Shown piece by piece: positions 1-7,563 of a stretch of DNA of 13,132 nt. The notes under the pieces were generated by a model. It was given only the letters and a program-made list of their open reading frames with translations. It ran no database searches and was not told where the DNA came from. The DNA lies in contig QALA01000052.1 in the NCBI GenBank assembly GCA_003343565.1, positions 1 through 13,132 on the forward strand, written 5' to 3'. Each line of letters starts with the position of its first letter. Position 1 is the first letter of the stretch. Source of the stretch: Verrucomicrobiota bacterium (GTDB taxonomy: Bacteria > Verrucomicrobiota > Verrucomicrobiia > Opitutales > Intestinicryptomonadaceae). The translations under genes were made by a program, and so were the position numbers.

Positions 1-657
1 AGGATATATCTGCCGCTGCGCAACTGTCTGGTTTCGGCGGAGCTCGGAATACCGAAGAGCGCGTACTTCAGGGCGATTCCGGCGCGGAATGAAAAGCCGC
101 TCGTCTTTTACGGAACGTCGATAGTCCACGGGGCGTTTGCCTCGCATGCGGGGTTGTCCCACCCGTCCGTCATCGGGCGCAGGCTGGACAGGCCCGTGAT
201 AAATTTGGGCTTTTCCGGCTCGGCGAAAATGGAGATTGAGATGGCGGACATTCTCGCCGAGCTCGACGCTGGGGTTTATATAATCGACTGCCAGCCCAAC
301 ATGAACGAAAAACTTGTCGAAAGCAACTGCGAGAAATTTTTGCGCCGCCTGCGCCAGTTGCGTCCGGACACGCCCATTCTGCTTGTCGAACACCCGAATT
401 CCGCGCGGGATTGGTATTGGAAGGGCAAGGGCGCCAAGCGTCCGAAAAAGTGCTATATGCAGCGCGACATCTACAAAAAACTTTGCGGCGAGGGCGAAAA
501 GAATATGCTCTACCTAAAGGGCGACACATTGTACGGCACGCACGGGGAATCTTCGATAGACGACATTCACCCCGGCGATTTGGGCATGATGGAGCTTGCC
601 GACCAAATGACTCCGCTGATAGGTCAGCTACTCAAAAAAAATTCCGCCGGCGGCTGA
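1..657 (+). CDS. SGNH/GDSL-type esterase, 3' part (5' end outside window)
   Basis: The reading frame is open from base 1 to a TGA at 655-657, so 218 C-terminal residues are visible and the start lies upstream. SGNH hydrolase blocks are visible in order: block I 'FYGTSI' with the nucleophile Ser at visible residue 40 (codon 118-120), block II 'INLGFSGS' around residues 66-73, block III 'CQPNM' near residue 100, and the C-terminal 'DDIHPGDLG' carrying the Asp and His of the catalytic triad. The first ~25 residues ('YLPL...SAELGIP') resemble the end of the N-terminal jelly-roll domain (GxDLY type) that precedes Lipase_GDSL_3 domains. Members of this group are often carbohydrate or acyl esterases. 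The substrate cannot be read from the sequence, and a secretion signal would lie outside the window. Apart from the missing 5' end, the gene looks intact. The next gene is convergent. Confidence 0.85.
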   Translation, partial: RIYLPLRNCLVSAELGIPKSAYFRAIPARNEKPLVFYGTSIVHGAFASHAGLSHPSVIGRRLDRPVINLGFSGSAKMEIEMADILAELDAGVYIIDCQPNMNEKLVESNCEKFLRRLRQLRPDTPILLVEHPNSARDWYWKGKGAKRPKKCYMQRDIYKKLCGEGEKNMLYLKGDTLYGTHGESSIDDIHPGDLGMMELADQMTPLIGQLLKKNSAGG

Positions 658-882
658 TTTTTGCAGGCTTTTAACCGGTTGCGAACAGTCCTTTTCAAAA
701 AAAATTGCGCGCGCGCCTTGCGCGAAAAAAAAGTTTTTTATGCGTAAAAAATCCCGCGCGAAATTTTAATGCGTACCGCGCGCGACGTTCTTCAGATTTT
801 TCCGCCGTTTTGTTGCGGAGGGGAGGGCGCGAAGTTCGCACAGGCGGGAGTTTGAGCGCGGGCGCATTGGTTTGTTATGAAG

Positions 883-932
883 CATTGCGCACGGAGATTT
901 ATTTCGAGTGGGGGAGCCGGCGCGTTTGTCTT
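883..932 (+). repeat. 50-bp imperfect direct repeat, copy 1
   Basis: It begins CATTGCGC and ends GTTTGTCTT, and aligns without gaps to 1094-1143. By eye 42 of 50 positions match, with an invariant core 'ATTTCGAGTGGGG'. Read in the frame starting at 882 it encodes 'FEWGSRRVCL'; copy 2 in its own frame gives 'FEWGSRLVCL'. The fragment 'ATTGCGCACGGAG' from its left end recurs at 6733-6745. I do not recognise the element. Confidence 0.75.
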
Positions 933-934
933 AG

Positions 935-956
935 GCGTTGTAAAAGCGTTGTAAAA
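935..956 (+). repeat. 11-bp perfect tandem duplication
   Basis: GCGTTGTAAAA occurs twice without a spacer (935-945 and 946-956), immediately after repeat copy 1. It is probably a replication-slippage duplication in non-coding DNA. Confidence 0.8.
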
Positions 957-1093
957 ACCGGAGATTGGATTTGGGTTTCTGCGCGTACGCCTGTGAAAAA
1001 TTTTTGCGCGGCATAAAGCGTTGGGTCATGTTTGAAATTTGAGTGTGGCACGTTTTACAAAGTCTGGATTCGCGCATTGATTTGCCCGCGGAA

Positions 1094-1143
1094 CATTGCG
1101 CGTTGGGATTCATTTCGAGTGGGGAAGTCGGCTCGTTTGTCTT
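1094..1143 (+). repeat. 50-bp imperfect direct repeat, copy 2
   Basis: Gap-free match to 883-932 with about 8 mismatches; the two copies start 211 bp apart. Two mismatches are synonymous in the shared FEWGS frame, but most of the others change residues, so conservation of a peptide is not established. Confidence 0.75.
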
Positions 1144-1372
1144 GGCGGGCAGAAGTTTTTAAATAAAACGTTGGCGCGTGCGTGCAAATCTGATCCAAAA
1201 AAGCGCGCCAATCGGCGGTCTTTCCGCGTCGCGTTCGTTTTTTTTTCGGGGGCCGAATCTTTTACCAAAATTTTATTTTGGCGCGCATGCGACCCTTCGC
1301 TTCAATGCCCTTCAGCGCGCCTTAAATGGGCGTCTTTTTTCGTAAAAAAATTTTTGTGCAGCCGGCGCGCGC

Positions 1373-2746
1373 CTATTTTTCCTGCGGCTTTACTATGTGG
1401 TAGGATATTGAAAAATTGCGCAGAACTCCGAACAGCGTGTCCTTTTTATTTTTTACAAATTCGTCGTAGGCGGCTTGCAAGTCTTTTGAATCGGAAACTT
1501 TTTTGCGGTTGACGGATATTATGATGTCGCCCGGCTCTATTCCGGCGAGCTCAAACGGGAATCCGCTCCTTATGCCTATCACCATCAACCTTGAGTCCGC
1601 GGTTATCTTTTCCTGCCTTGCGAACGGCTTGGTTATTTCGCGCATTCCGGCGCCCCATTTTTCAAGGGCGTACTCGCGGCCGACGCGGCTTTCAAGCTCC
1701 TCGCTCTTTGCGGTCTTTTCCAAAATCCTGCCGTCGCGCATAATTTCCAATTTGACGTCGGAGCCTATCGGGAGGGAGGCGATGTAGCTCATGATTGCGG
1801 GCAGCTGCTCCGGGAAACGCCCGTCGATTTCTCGGCCGTTTATCTTCAATAGAATGTCTCCCGGCAGGACCCCCGCGATTTTTGCCGGCGAGCCCGCGTC
1901 GACATTCCGAATGAGCGCGCCTTTGTTCATGTCGAGGTCAAAAAATTTTTCCATATCCTGCAGCGGCGCGGGCGTTATCCCGATGTACGCGCGCCTCACG
2001 CGGCCGCGTTTGAGCAGCTCTTCCATTGCGGATTTTGCCGCGTTTACGGGCACCGCGAATCCGAGGTTGTTCGAGTTTGTGTACGCGCGCGTGTTTATTC
2101 CCACCACGTCTCCGTTGGGCAGGGCGAGCGGACCTCCGCTGTTGCCGGGATTTATCGCGGCGTCGGTTTGAATCCAAGTGTTGAACACGCCGGTCTCGTA
2201 CCCGCTGTTTAGAATCGTGCCCTCAAAATAACGCGTGGTGTTTGAGACTATTCCGCGGGTGACGGTCCGGGCGAATCCGTGCGGGGTGCCGACGGCGTAA
2301 ACTTCGTCGCCCGGCGCGAGGGTGTCGGAATCGCCGAACTTTGCGTGCGAGAATTTTATATTGCGCCGGCGCAGGTCGTCGGTGTCCAATTTTATTACGG
2401 CCAGATCCGTCCAGTGGTCCCAGCCGACGAATTTCGCCGGCACGCGCTCAAGGTTGGCAAGCGTGACGACGAGCTTTACGGCGTACTCGTTGACCACGTG
2501 CGAGTTTGTCAGAATCATGCCGTCTTCCGTCATTATCACTCCGGAGCCGATCGAGCGGTCTATTCTGTTGCCGCCGTCCTTTTGGGAAGTCGTCCAGACG
2601 TCGATTTTGACGACGCTGTCCATGAGGTTCTTGAATCCCTCCCGACTCGATTCGTCCGCCGCTCCGCCAGTCCGGGGAGGATTGGAGGCGCACGAGATCG
2701 CGCACAACACAGCCGCAAACGCGGCGAGTATTCCTGCGAATTTCAT
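1373..2746 (-). CDS. HtrA/Deg-type serine protease with two PDZ domains, probable lipoprotein
   Basis: 457 residues. The N-terminus has a short positive segment, a hydrophobic stretch and 'LCAISC' ending at Cys19. This suggests lipoprotein processing, although Ala at -3 makes the lipobox imperfect. The trypsin-like domain spans about 35-245 with a complete triad: His83 in 'LTNSHVV', Asp114 in 'WTDLAVIKL' and Ser203 in 'NPGNSGGPL'. PDZ1 covers about 250-345 ('YIGI', then 'VLPGDILLKINGREI') and PDZ2 about 385-450 ('AGIEPGDIIISVNRKKV'). This is the DegP/DegQ arrangement of an envelope quality-control protease and chaperone. Its ATG lies one base after the queF stop codon, so the two genes are very likely co-transcribed and translationally linked. 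I give no paralogue symbol because degP, degQ and mucD cannot be told apart here. Confidence 0.93.
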   Translation of the reverse strand: MKFAGILAAFAAVLCAISCASNPPRTGGAADESSREGFKNLMDSVVKIDVWTTSQKDGGNRIDRSIGSGVIMTEDGMILTNSHVVNEYAVKLVVTLANLERVPAKFVGWDHWTDLAVIKLDTDDLRRRNIKFSHAKFGDSDTLAPGDEVYAVGTPHGFARTVTRGIVSNTTRYFEGTILNSGYETGVFNTWIQTDAAINPGNSGGPLALPNGDVVGINTRAYTNSNNLGFAVPVNAAKSAMEELLKRGRVRRAYIGITPAPLQDMEKFFDLDMNKGALIRNVDAGSPAKIAGVLPGDILLKINGREIDGRFPEQLPAIMSYIASLPIGSDVKLEIMRDGRILEKTAKSEELESRVGREYALEKWGAGMREITKPFARQEKITADSRLMVIGIRSGFPFELAGIEPGDIIISVNRKKVSDSKDLQAAYDEFVKNKKDTLFGVLRNFSISYHIVKPQEK

Positions 2747-2747
2747 G

Positions 2748-3170
2748 CTATTTCGATTCCGGCCTTTTGCCGCATTCGGCCTCTACGGTTATGGCTATTC
2801 CGCCGCGGGAATTGAATCTTCCGGTCACCTTGCACCAGACGGGTTTGAGCGCGGCGGCGAGGTCGTCGAGTATGGTGTTGGTGACGTGCTCGTGGAAGCA
2901 GCCCTCGTTTCTGAACGACCACAGGTAGAGCTTGAGCGACTTGCTCTCCACAATAAGTTTGTCCGGGACGTATTCTATCGTTATGTCCGCAAAGTCGGGC
3001 TGTCCGGTCGCGGGGCACAGGCACGTAAATTCCGAAGTGCGCAGCGTGACCGTATAGTTGCGGCCGACGCTCTTGTTCGGGAACGTCTCCAGCTTTCTGG
3101 TCGCCTTGTTTCTTTTTCCGGAGCCCAGAAGCGTTATGTTTGAGAGGTCTTTTTTTGTAGTCTTTGGCAT
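2748..3170 (-). CDS. queF: NADPH-dependent 7-cyano-7-deazaguanine (preQ0) reductase QueF
   Basis: 140 residues, the length of the short unimodular (B. subtilis-like) QueF subfamily. QueF reduces the nitrile of preQ0 to the amine of preQ1 in queuosine biosynthesis, in the cytoplasm. The catalytic Cys is Cys52 in 'CLCPATGQPDFA', with the conserved Asp59 seven residues later. The QueF signature 'ESKSLKLYLWSFRNEG' starts at Glu75 and is followed by 'FHEHVTN' with the substrate-binding Glu94. The C-terminus has the usual 'FNSRGGIAI'. The gene sits between the MECR-like reductase (54-bp gap) and the HtrA-like protease (1-bp gap) on the same strand. No other queuosine gene is in the window. All residues expected for activity are present. 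Cys50, next to the catalytic loop, is an additional cysteine. Confidence 0.96.
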   Translation of the reverse strand: MPKTTKKDLSNITLLGSGKRNKATRKLETFPNKSVGRNYTVTLRTSEFTCLCPATGQPDFADITIEYVPDKLIVESKSLKLYLWSFRNEGCFHEHVTNTILDDLAAALKPVWCKVTGRFNSRGGIAITVEAECGKRPESK

Positions 3171-3224
3171 GTTTTGGGCCTTTTTTCAGTCTTTTGCGCC
3201 GCGGCGCGCCGGAGGGCGCCGGGG

Positions 3225-4208
3225 TCAGAACGAGAGCATCACCTTGCCGTTTCGCCCGCCGCTCTCCGCCCTTGCGAGGGCCTCCTTCACGCGCGAAAGC
3301 TCGAACACGGAGTCCACCGGAGCCTTTAAGACGCCGTCGCGCATCAGGGCGAATATTTCGGAAAAGAGTTTTGCGACCTCCTCCTTCGAGTGCGTGCGGC
3401 GCCACTTGTCCCACCAGAATCCGCGCAGCCGCAGGTCGTTAAAAATCAGAAAGCGCGTGGGGAAGCGCACCGGAGTGCCGACCATTCCGCCCACGGTGAC
3501 GACCGTCGCGCCGTCGCCCATGGCCTTAATCATGTTCGATACGCTCTCGCCGCCTATCTGGTTGAGGCCGAGCAGCAGGCGGCCTTCGGTGAGCCTCTTG
3601 ATTTCCTTCGCGTCGAACGAGCTTTCGTCCGCCACGATGTCCGCGCCCATTTCGCATAGCGCGTCGCGCTTTGAGTCCGCGTTGCGCAGCATGTTTACAG
3701 TCTTTATTCCGCGCGCGCGGCAGAGCTGGATCATGAAGTGGCCCAGCGCGCTTCCGGCCCCGTTTTGTATGACCCAGTCGCCCGGCTTGAGGTCCGCAAA
3801 TTGGTTGAGAATGCAATAGGCGGTGGGCGGATTGACAAAGCTCATTGCGCAAATGTCCGCGGGCAGGTCGTCCGGAAGTTCGACGAGTTGCGAGGCGTCG
3901 CAGATTTGGTATTGGCGCCAGACGCCCGGCTCCTCCGGAATCCGCACGCGCGCGCCGATTCGCAGGCCTTCCGCGCCTTCGCCAAGCGCGACAATCCGCC
4001 CTATTCCTTCGCGCCCGGCCACCGCCGGCAGCTCGCGCAGCCTCCCGTAGGTTCCGCCTATCATGCCGAGGTCGGACGGGTTTATCGACGCCATCTCAAG
4101 CTTGACCAGCGCCTGTCCCCTTTGCGGTTCCCCCACTTCCGTTTCGACGGGCTCGACCGCTTCCGAAGCCTTGCCGTATGTCTTGTGAATTGCCGCTATG
4201 CTTTTCAT
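3225..4208 (-). CDS. MECR-like trans-2-enoyl-thioester reductase (zinc-free MDR family)
   Basis: 327 residues of the medium-chain dehydrogenase/reductase fold. 'INPSDLGMIGGTYG' (residues 42-55) and 'ELPAVAGREGIG' closely resemble the active-site segment of mitochondrial MECR/ETR enoyl reductases, with Tyr54 in the place of their catalytic Tyr. The cofactor-binding half begins at 'GDWVIQNGAGSALG' (143-156), and 'LIFNDLRLRGFWWDKW' further on is another hallmark of that family. No zinc-ligand cysteine cluster of alcohol dehydrogenases is visible. Known members reduce 2-enoyl-ACP or -CoA with NADPH in fatty-acid synthesis; a quinone-oxidoreductase-like activity is the alternative. It is the first gene of a leftward cluster with queF and the protease gene. 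'AAGG' lies just before the ATG, and the upstream gap to the divergent peptidase is about 100 bp. Confidence 0.85.
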   Translation of the reverse strand: MKSIAAIHKTYGKASEAVEPVETEVGEPQRGQALVKLEMASINPSDLGMIGGTYGRLRELPAVAGREGIGRIVALGEGAEGLRIGARVRIPEEPGVWRQYQICDASQLVELPDDLPADICAMSFVNPPTAYCILNQFADLKPGDWVIQNGAGSALGHFMIQLCRARGIKTVNMLRNADSKRDALCEMGADIVADESSFDAKEIKRLTEGRLLLGLNQIGGESVSNMIKAMGDGATVVTVGGMVGTPVRFPTRFLIFNDLRLRGFWWDKWRRTHSKEEVAKLFSEIFALMRDGVLKAPVDSVFELSRVKEALARAESGGRNGKVMLSF

Positions 4209-4311
4209 GCCTTAATTTGTCTTTCAAATTTCCAAAAATTTGCAATCATATTAAAAGGTCGGCTTTAAGCGGCGTTTTTTTCGCCGATTTGTCGAAAACC
4301 GCATTTGCGCA
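4209..4311. promoter_or_regulatory. divergent intergenic region between MECR-like gene and M3 peptidase gene
   Basis: This 103-bp AT-richer gap must hold promoters for both directions. On the minus strand 'TATGAT' or the overlapping 'TAATAT' (about 4243-4253) could serve as a -10 element 35-45 bp before the MECR-like ATG, but no convincing -35 goes with it. A 5-bp stem with a seven-base loop (CGGCG at 4270-4274, T7, CGCCG at 4282-4286) lies close to the peptidase start. No Shine-Dalgarno is evident for the peptidase. Confidence 0.35.
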
Positions 4312-6354
4312 ATGCGCGCCAAAATAGATATGAAAAAAGAAAACATTTCCTTTTTGCAGGACGCCTTCCCTCCGGATTGGCGCGCCATGAAGGCCGCCGA
4401 TGCCGAACGCGCCGTCGACGCCGCCATGAATGAGGCCCGCGCCAATCTCGACAAAATCCGGGCGGTCTCCGACGGCGAGGCCTCGTTTGAAAACACCGTG
4501 CGCGCCCTGGACAGGGCGACGCTGAAGCTCGACAGGGTGTGGCTCTGGCTCAACCATCTCCAGAGCGTGGCGGACACTCCGGAACTTCGGGCGGCGGTAA
4601 ACTCCCAAATGGAAAAGGTGTGCGGGTTTTTTTCGTCGCTGTCGTCGGATTCCTCTCTCTACGGGCGCGCGAAGGCTTTCGCCGCGTCCGCGTCCGCCCG
4701 CGAGCTCGACGCGCACGCGCGCAAGCTGACGGAGGAGACCCTCAAGGATTTTGAATCGGCCGGCGCGAACCTTCCTCCGGAGGACAAGGCGGAGTTAATG
4801 AAGCTGGAGGCGGAACTTTCGGCCAAGACGCAGAAGTTTTCCGAAAACGTATTGGACGCCACAAAGGCGTTCGAGATGCTCGTCGCGGACGAATCCGACC
4901 TCGCCGGGCTTCCGGAGAGCGCGCGGGAATTGGCCGCGAAGAAGGCGCGCGAGCGCGGAAAGGCTGGGTGGCTGTTCACTTTGGAGCAGCCCTCCTACGT
5001 TCCCTTTATCACCTACTCCGAAAGCGCCGCCCTGCGCGAGCGAATGTGGCGCGCGAGCGCAAATCTTGCGGCCTCCGGCGAGTTTTCCAACGAAGGCCTC
5101 ATGCGCGAAATTCTTTCGCTGAGGAGCCGCAAGGCGAAAATTTTGGGCCGCGCGAACTTCGCCGATTTGGCTTTGGAGCGGCGCATGGCCAAGAGCGGCG
5201 CCAATGCGGACGCGTTTGTGGAGAGGCTGCGCAGGCGCTTTGCGGCGAAGTTTGAGGAGGAGTCGAAGGAGCTTTCCGAATTTGCCGAATCGCTCGGAAT
5301 GGCGCAGGACGGCTTGGTGCGCCCATATGACGCCGCGTATTTGGCCGAAAAGCTGCGGCGCAAAAAATACGATTTCGACGAGGAGCTTCTGCGGCCGTAC
5401 TTTCCGCTCGACTCCGTATTGAAAGGCATGTTCGAGATTTGCCGCGCGCTTTTCGGCGTGAAAATTTCCAAGTGCGACGCTCCGGCGAACGCGTGGGACG
5501 ATTCCGTGGAAATGTATTCTGCCGAGTCGCGCGGGCGGACCGTGGGAATTTTTTACACGGACTTTTTCCCGCGCCGCAACAAGCGTTCGGGGGCGTGGAT
5601 GAACCTGCTTTCGCCCGCGCTCGACGGCCGTCCCGCGCTGGGGGTGATTGCCGCGAACGTCAACGAGCCCGCCGGCGGCCGGCCGGCTTTGCTTTCGCAC
5701 GGCGAAGTCGAGACGCTGTTTCACGAGTTCGGCCACCTGATGCATTTTTTCCTGATGGATTCCCCCGAATTGGGCCTGCGCGATGTCGCGTGGGACTTTG
5801 TGGAACTGCCGTCGCAGCTAATGGAGAACTGGACGCGCGACAGGCGTTGTCTCGACATGTTCGCGGCGCACTGGAAGGACGGCTCGAAGATTCCGGATTC
5901 CCTGTTCGAACGCTTCAGCCGCTCCGCCAAATTCATGGGCGCGACCGCCGCGATGCGCCAGCTGTCCTTTGCGCACATAGACTTGGCGCTGCACATGAAT
6001 CCGGATAAGTTTTTGTCCGGCTCCGTCGAGCTGGAGGCAAGGAGGGAGCTTTGCAAATATTCCCGCAAGTATTCGGAGCCGGTGCCGACGATTTTGCCGC
6101 GCTTTACGCACCTGTTTGGCGACAGCGTCGGCTATGCCGCCGGCTATTACTCCTACAAGTGGGCGGAAGCGCTGGACGCGGATGCCTTCACCCGATTCAA
6201 GAGCGAGGGACTGCTCAATCCGAAAACCGGAGCCGACTATGTGGAAAAAATTCTGCGCGTGGGCGGCAGCGTCGAGCCCGACGTCGCCTTCCGCAATTTC
6301 ATGGGGCGCGATCCGGACATAGAGGCGCTCGTATTGCGAAGCATTGACGAATGA
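4312..6354 (+). CDS. prlC: M3-family zinc oligopeptidase, oligopeptidase A (PrlC/OpdA) type
   Basis: 680 residues from the ATG at 4312, the same size as E. coli OpdA. An in-frame ATG at 4330 (start 'MKKENIS') is an equally good candidate, since neither has a visible Shine-Dalgarno. The zinc site is 'FHEFGHLMH' (His471, Glu472, His475), with the third ligand Glu498 in 'DFVELPSQLMENW'. The C-terminal 'GYAAGYYSYKWAEALDADAF' (from Gly607) matches the substrate-binding tyrosine loop of M3 enzymes. The N-terminal helical half also resembles OpdA ('FENTVRALDRA', 'NVLDATKAFEMLV'). There is no signal peptide, so it is probably cytoplasmic, degrading short peptides such as cleaved signal peptides. It stands alone, divergent from the MECR-like gene and followed by a long non-coding gap. 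It appears complete. Confidence 0.94.
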   Translation: MRAKIDMKKENISFLQDAFPPDWRAMKAADAERAVDAAMNEARANLDKIRAVSDGEASFENTVRALDRATLKLDRVWLWLNHLQSVADTPELRAAVNSQMEKVCGFFSSLSSDSSLYGRAKAFAASASARELDAHARKLTEETLKDFESAGANLPPEDKAELMKLEAELSAKTQKFSENVLDATKAFEMLVADESDLAGLPESARELAAKKARERGKAGWLFTLEQPSYVPFITYSESAALRERMWRASANLAASGEFSNEGLMREILSLRSRKAKILGRANFADLALERRMAKSGANADAFVERLRRRFAAKFEEESKELSEFAESLGMAQDGLVRPYDAAYLAEKLRRKKYDFDEELLRPYFPLDSVLKGMFEICRALFGVKISKCDAPANAWDDSVEMYSAESRGRTVGIFYTDFFPRRNKRSGAWMNLLSPALDGRPALGVIAANVNEPAGGRPALLSHGEVETLFHEFGHLMHFFLMDSPELGLRDVAWDFVELPSQLMENWTRDRRCLDMFAAHWKDGSKIPDSLFERFSRSAKFMGATAAMRQLSFAHIDLALHMNPDKFLSGSVELEARRELCKYSRKYSEPVPTILPRFTHLFGDSVGYAAGYYSYKWAEALDADAFTRFKSEGLLNPKTGADYVEKILRVGGSVEPDVAFRNFMGRDPDIEALVLRSIDE

Positions 6355-6366
6355 TTGAATAAATGT

Positions 6367-6414
6367 TCCGCGGGTTAAATAATACGCGGATTAATTAACC
6401 TGCGGGCTAATTAA
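6367..6414 (+). repeat. three imperfect 16-bp tandem repeats downstream of the M3 peptidase gene
   Basis: The units are 6367-6382, 6383-6398 and 6399-6414, each with a CGCGG or GCGGG half followed by a TTAATTAA-like half; a partial fourth unit (6415-6422) follows. Unit 2 and the following bases also form a perfect 12-bp inverted repeat, annotated separately. They begin 13 bp after the peptidase stop codon. Confidence 0.7.
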
Positions 6415-6419
6415 TCCGC
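6386..6419 (+). terminator. 12-bp perfect stem-loop after the M3 peptidase gene, without T-tract
   Basis: GCGGATTAATTA (6386-6397) pairs perfectly with TAATTAATCCGC (6408-6419) around a 10-base loop, 32 bp after the stop codon. There is no T-run on either strand, so it is not a classical intrinsic terminator. It could stabilise the mRNA 3' end after Rho-dependent termination. A second 7-bp stem (6421-6427 with 6438-6444) follows directly. Confidence 0.4.
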
Positions 6420-7483
6420 CGGCCGCGGCTTTTCGTTCGCGGCCCGCCCGCTCTGCGCCCGCAGTCTTCCTCTCTGCGTCCGCCATTCGCTTTGGGTTTT
6501 GTGAGCGAACGGCCTGGAGGGTATAGTTTTTTTGTGCGGAAATGGAAATTTTCATGCGCGCACCGCAACTTTTCGAGCGGGGCGAAACTCCCATAGTCGA
6601 CTGAGCGGGGAAATTGGCTGAGTATTGGAATTGGCTGAGCGCAATCTGCGCCGTTTTTGTCGCCTGCGCGCGGCGAGCGGGCGTCCTTCGTTGCGCGTCT
6701 ATTTTACGCGGCGCACCGTAGGGGGTATTTGATTGCGCACGGAGAGTGCGCGAAAAAAATTTTGCCGCGCGCGGATTTTTTAGCGCGCGAATAACGCGTT
6801 GTATCGGGTGTCCCTCCAAGCTCGACTTTGCAAAAGGAAAGCGGCGTTCTGAAATGCGTTTTGTATTTCCGGCGATTCTTTTGTTGGAGGCGGGCAATCT
6901 GCTGTCGTTTTGGCCGTCGGCGAATATTTTTTGTATCGGCCTTTTTTTGCGCGCGCGCCAAAGCGCGGGAAATTTTTGCGGAATGTTCCGCCTGCGGAGC
7001 GCGGTTAGGGCATTGAGAATTTATTTGCTCCGAAAAAACCGTTTTAAATTCCGTTTCATTTTGCGCGCGGACAAAAAATGTTTTCGTGCGCAAATGCGAA
7101 TCTCCCGATTTTTGCAGTTTGCCGCAATCCATTTAAACATTTCGCAATTTTTACGCCGTTTTCGGCGGTTTTTCTTTTTCGGGCGGGGCGCGCTTAAAAC
7201 ATTGAAAGAAGCTTTGCCGCAAAAAAAGGGAGGCGAATTTTTCACCGGAATAAAACCCATGCATAAAATCCTATGCATAAAACGAAACTTCGCGGCGAAG
7301 CAATGTTTTGCGTCGGAACAAAGTCTTGCGGCAAATCGCAATTTCTTTTCCCAATCGCAATGCAATGTCCTGTTTTCATAAACCGCAGGGCTGGGCGGGG
7401 GAATTTTTTTTGCGGCGTTTAAGGGGCGTTTTGCCTTTTAGAAAATCGCACTTGGCTTTGCGGCGGTCGGAGGTTCGGATTGC

Positions 7484-7511
7484 AAAAAAATCTCCGGGCA
7501 TTCCCGGAGAT
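7484..7511 (-). terminator. strong Rho-independent terminator of the small lipoprotein gene
   Basis: Read on the minus strand, ATCTCCGGG (7511-7503), loop AATG and CCCGGAGAT (7498-7490) form a perfect 9-bp stem. It is followed by a T-run (plus-strand A-tract 7484-7490). It lies about 53 bp beyond the stop codon of the lipoprotein gene. A further inverted repeat, GCGGTCGGA (7463-7471) with TCCGACCGC (7512-7520), brackets the whole structure. Confidence 0.9.
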
Positions 7512-7563
7512 TCCGACCGCAAATATGCCGAAGACATATTGCGCTTAAGATTTGCAAACAATC

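Larger units (their letters stand above)
658..1372. other. 715-bp convergent intergenic region, no convincing gene
   Basis: This stretch lies between the 3' ends of the esterase (+) and the HtrA-like protease gene (-). Open frames exist (for example 705-1016 and 1096-1512 on +), but their predicted proteins are Arg/Lys/Phe/Cys-rich with no recognisable domain, and the second runs into the 3' end of the protease gene. It is built of GCGC-rich blocks alternating with runs of A and T. It contains a 50-bp imperfect direct repeat (883-932 and 1094-1143) and an 11-bp tandem duplication (935-956), annotated separately. I see no strong intrinsic terminator for either flanking gene. Confidence 0.6.
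6355..7563. other. 1.2-kb convergent intergenic region rich in short repeats, no convincing gene
   Basis: This lies between the 3' ends of the M3 peptidase gene and the small lipoprotein gene. The longest open frame (6746-7381, +) would give a Phe/Arg/Lys/Ala-rich product with no domain, which looks like a by-product of the GCGC and TTTT composition. It contains a 16-bp tandem repeat with a 12-bp stem (6367-6422), and short direct repeats at 6612-6639 (AATTGGCTGAG, period 17), 7259-7282 (ATGCATAAAA, period 14) and 7334-7361 (AATCGCAAT, period 19). The terminator of the lipoprotein gene is at 7484-7511. It may be decayed genes or a non-coding RNA; I cannot decide which. Confidence 0.55.

Noticed and set aside
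1094..1143. 50-bp repeat as insertion-sequence ends
   Set aside because: The copies are direct rather than inverted, no transposase lies between or beside them, and no target-site duplication is visible.
1096..1512. 138-codon open frame on the plus strand containing one repeat copy
   Set aside because: It runs into the 3' end of the protease gene on the opposite strand and shows no coding signature beyond the repeat.
6746..7381. 211-codon open frame on the plus strand
   Set aside because: Its product is a Phe/Arg/Lys/Ala-rich string without domain or regular pattern, overlaps repeats, and lacks a ribosome binding site. It fits the GCGC/TTTT composition of the gap.
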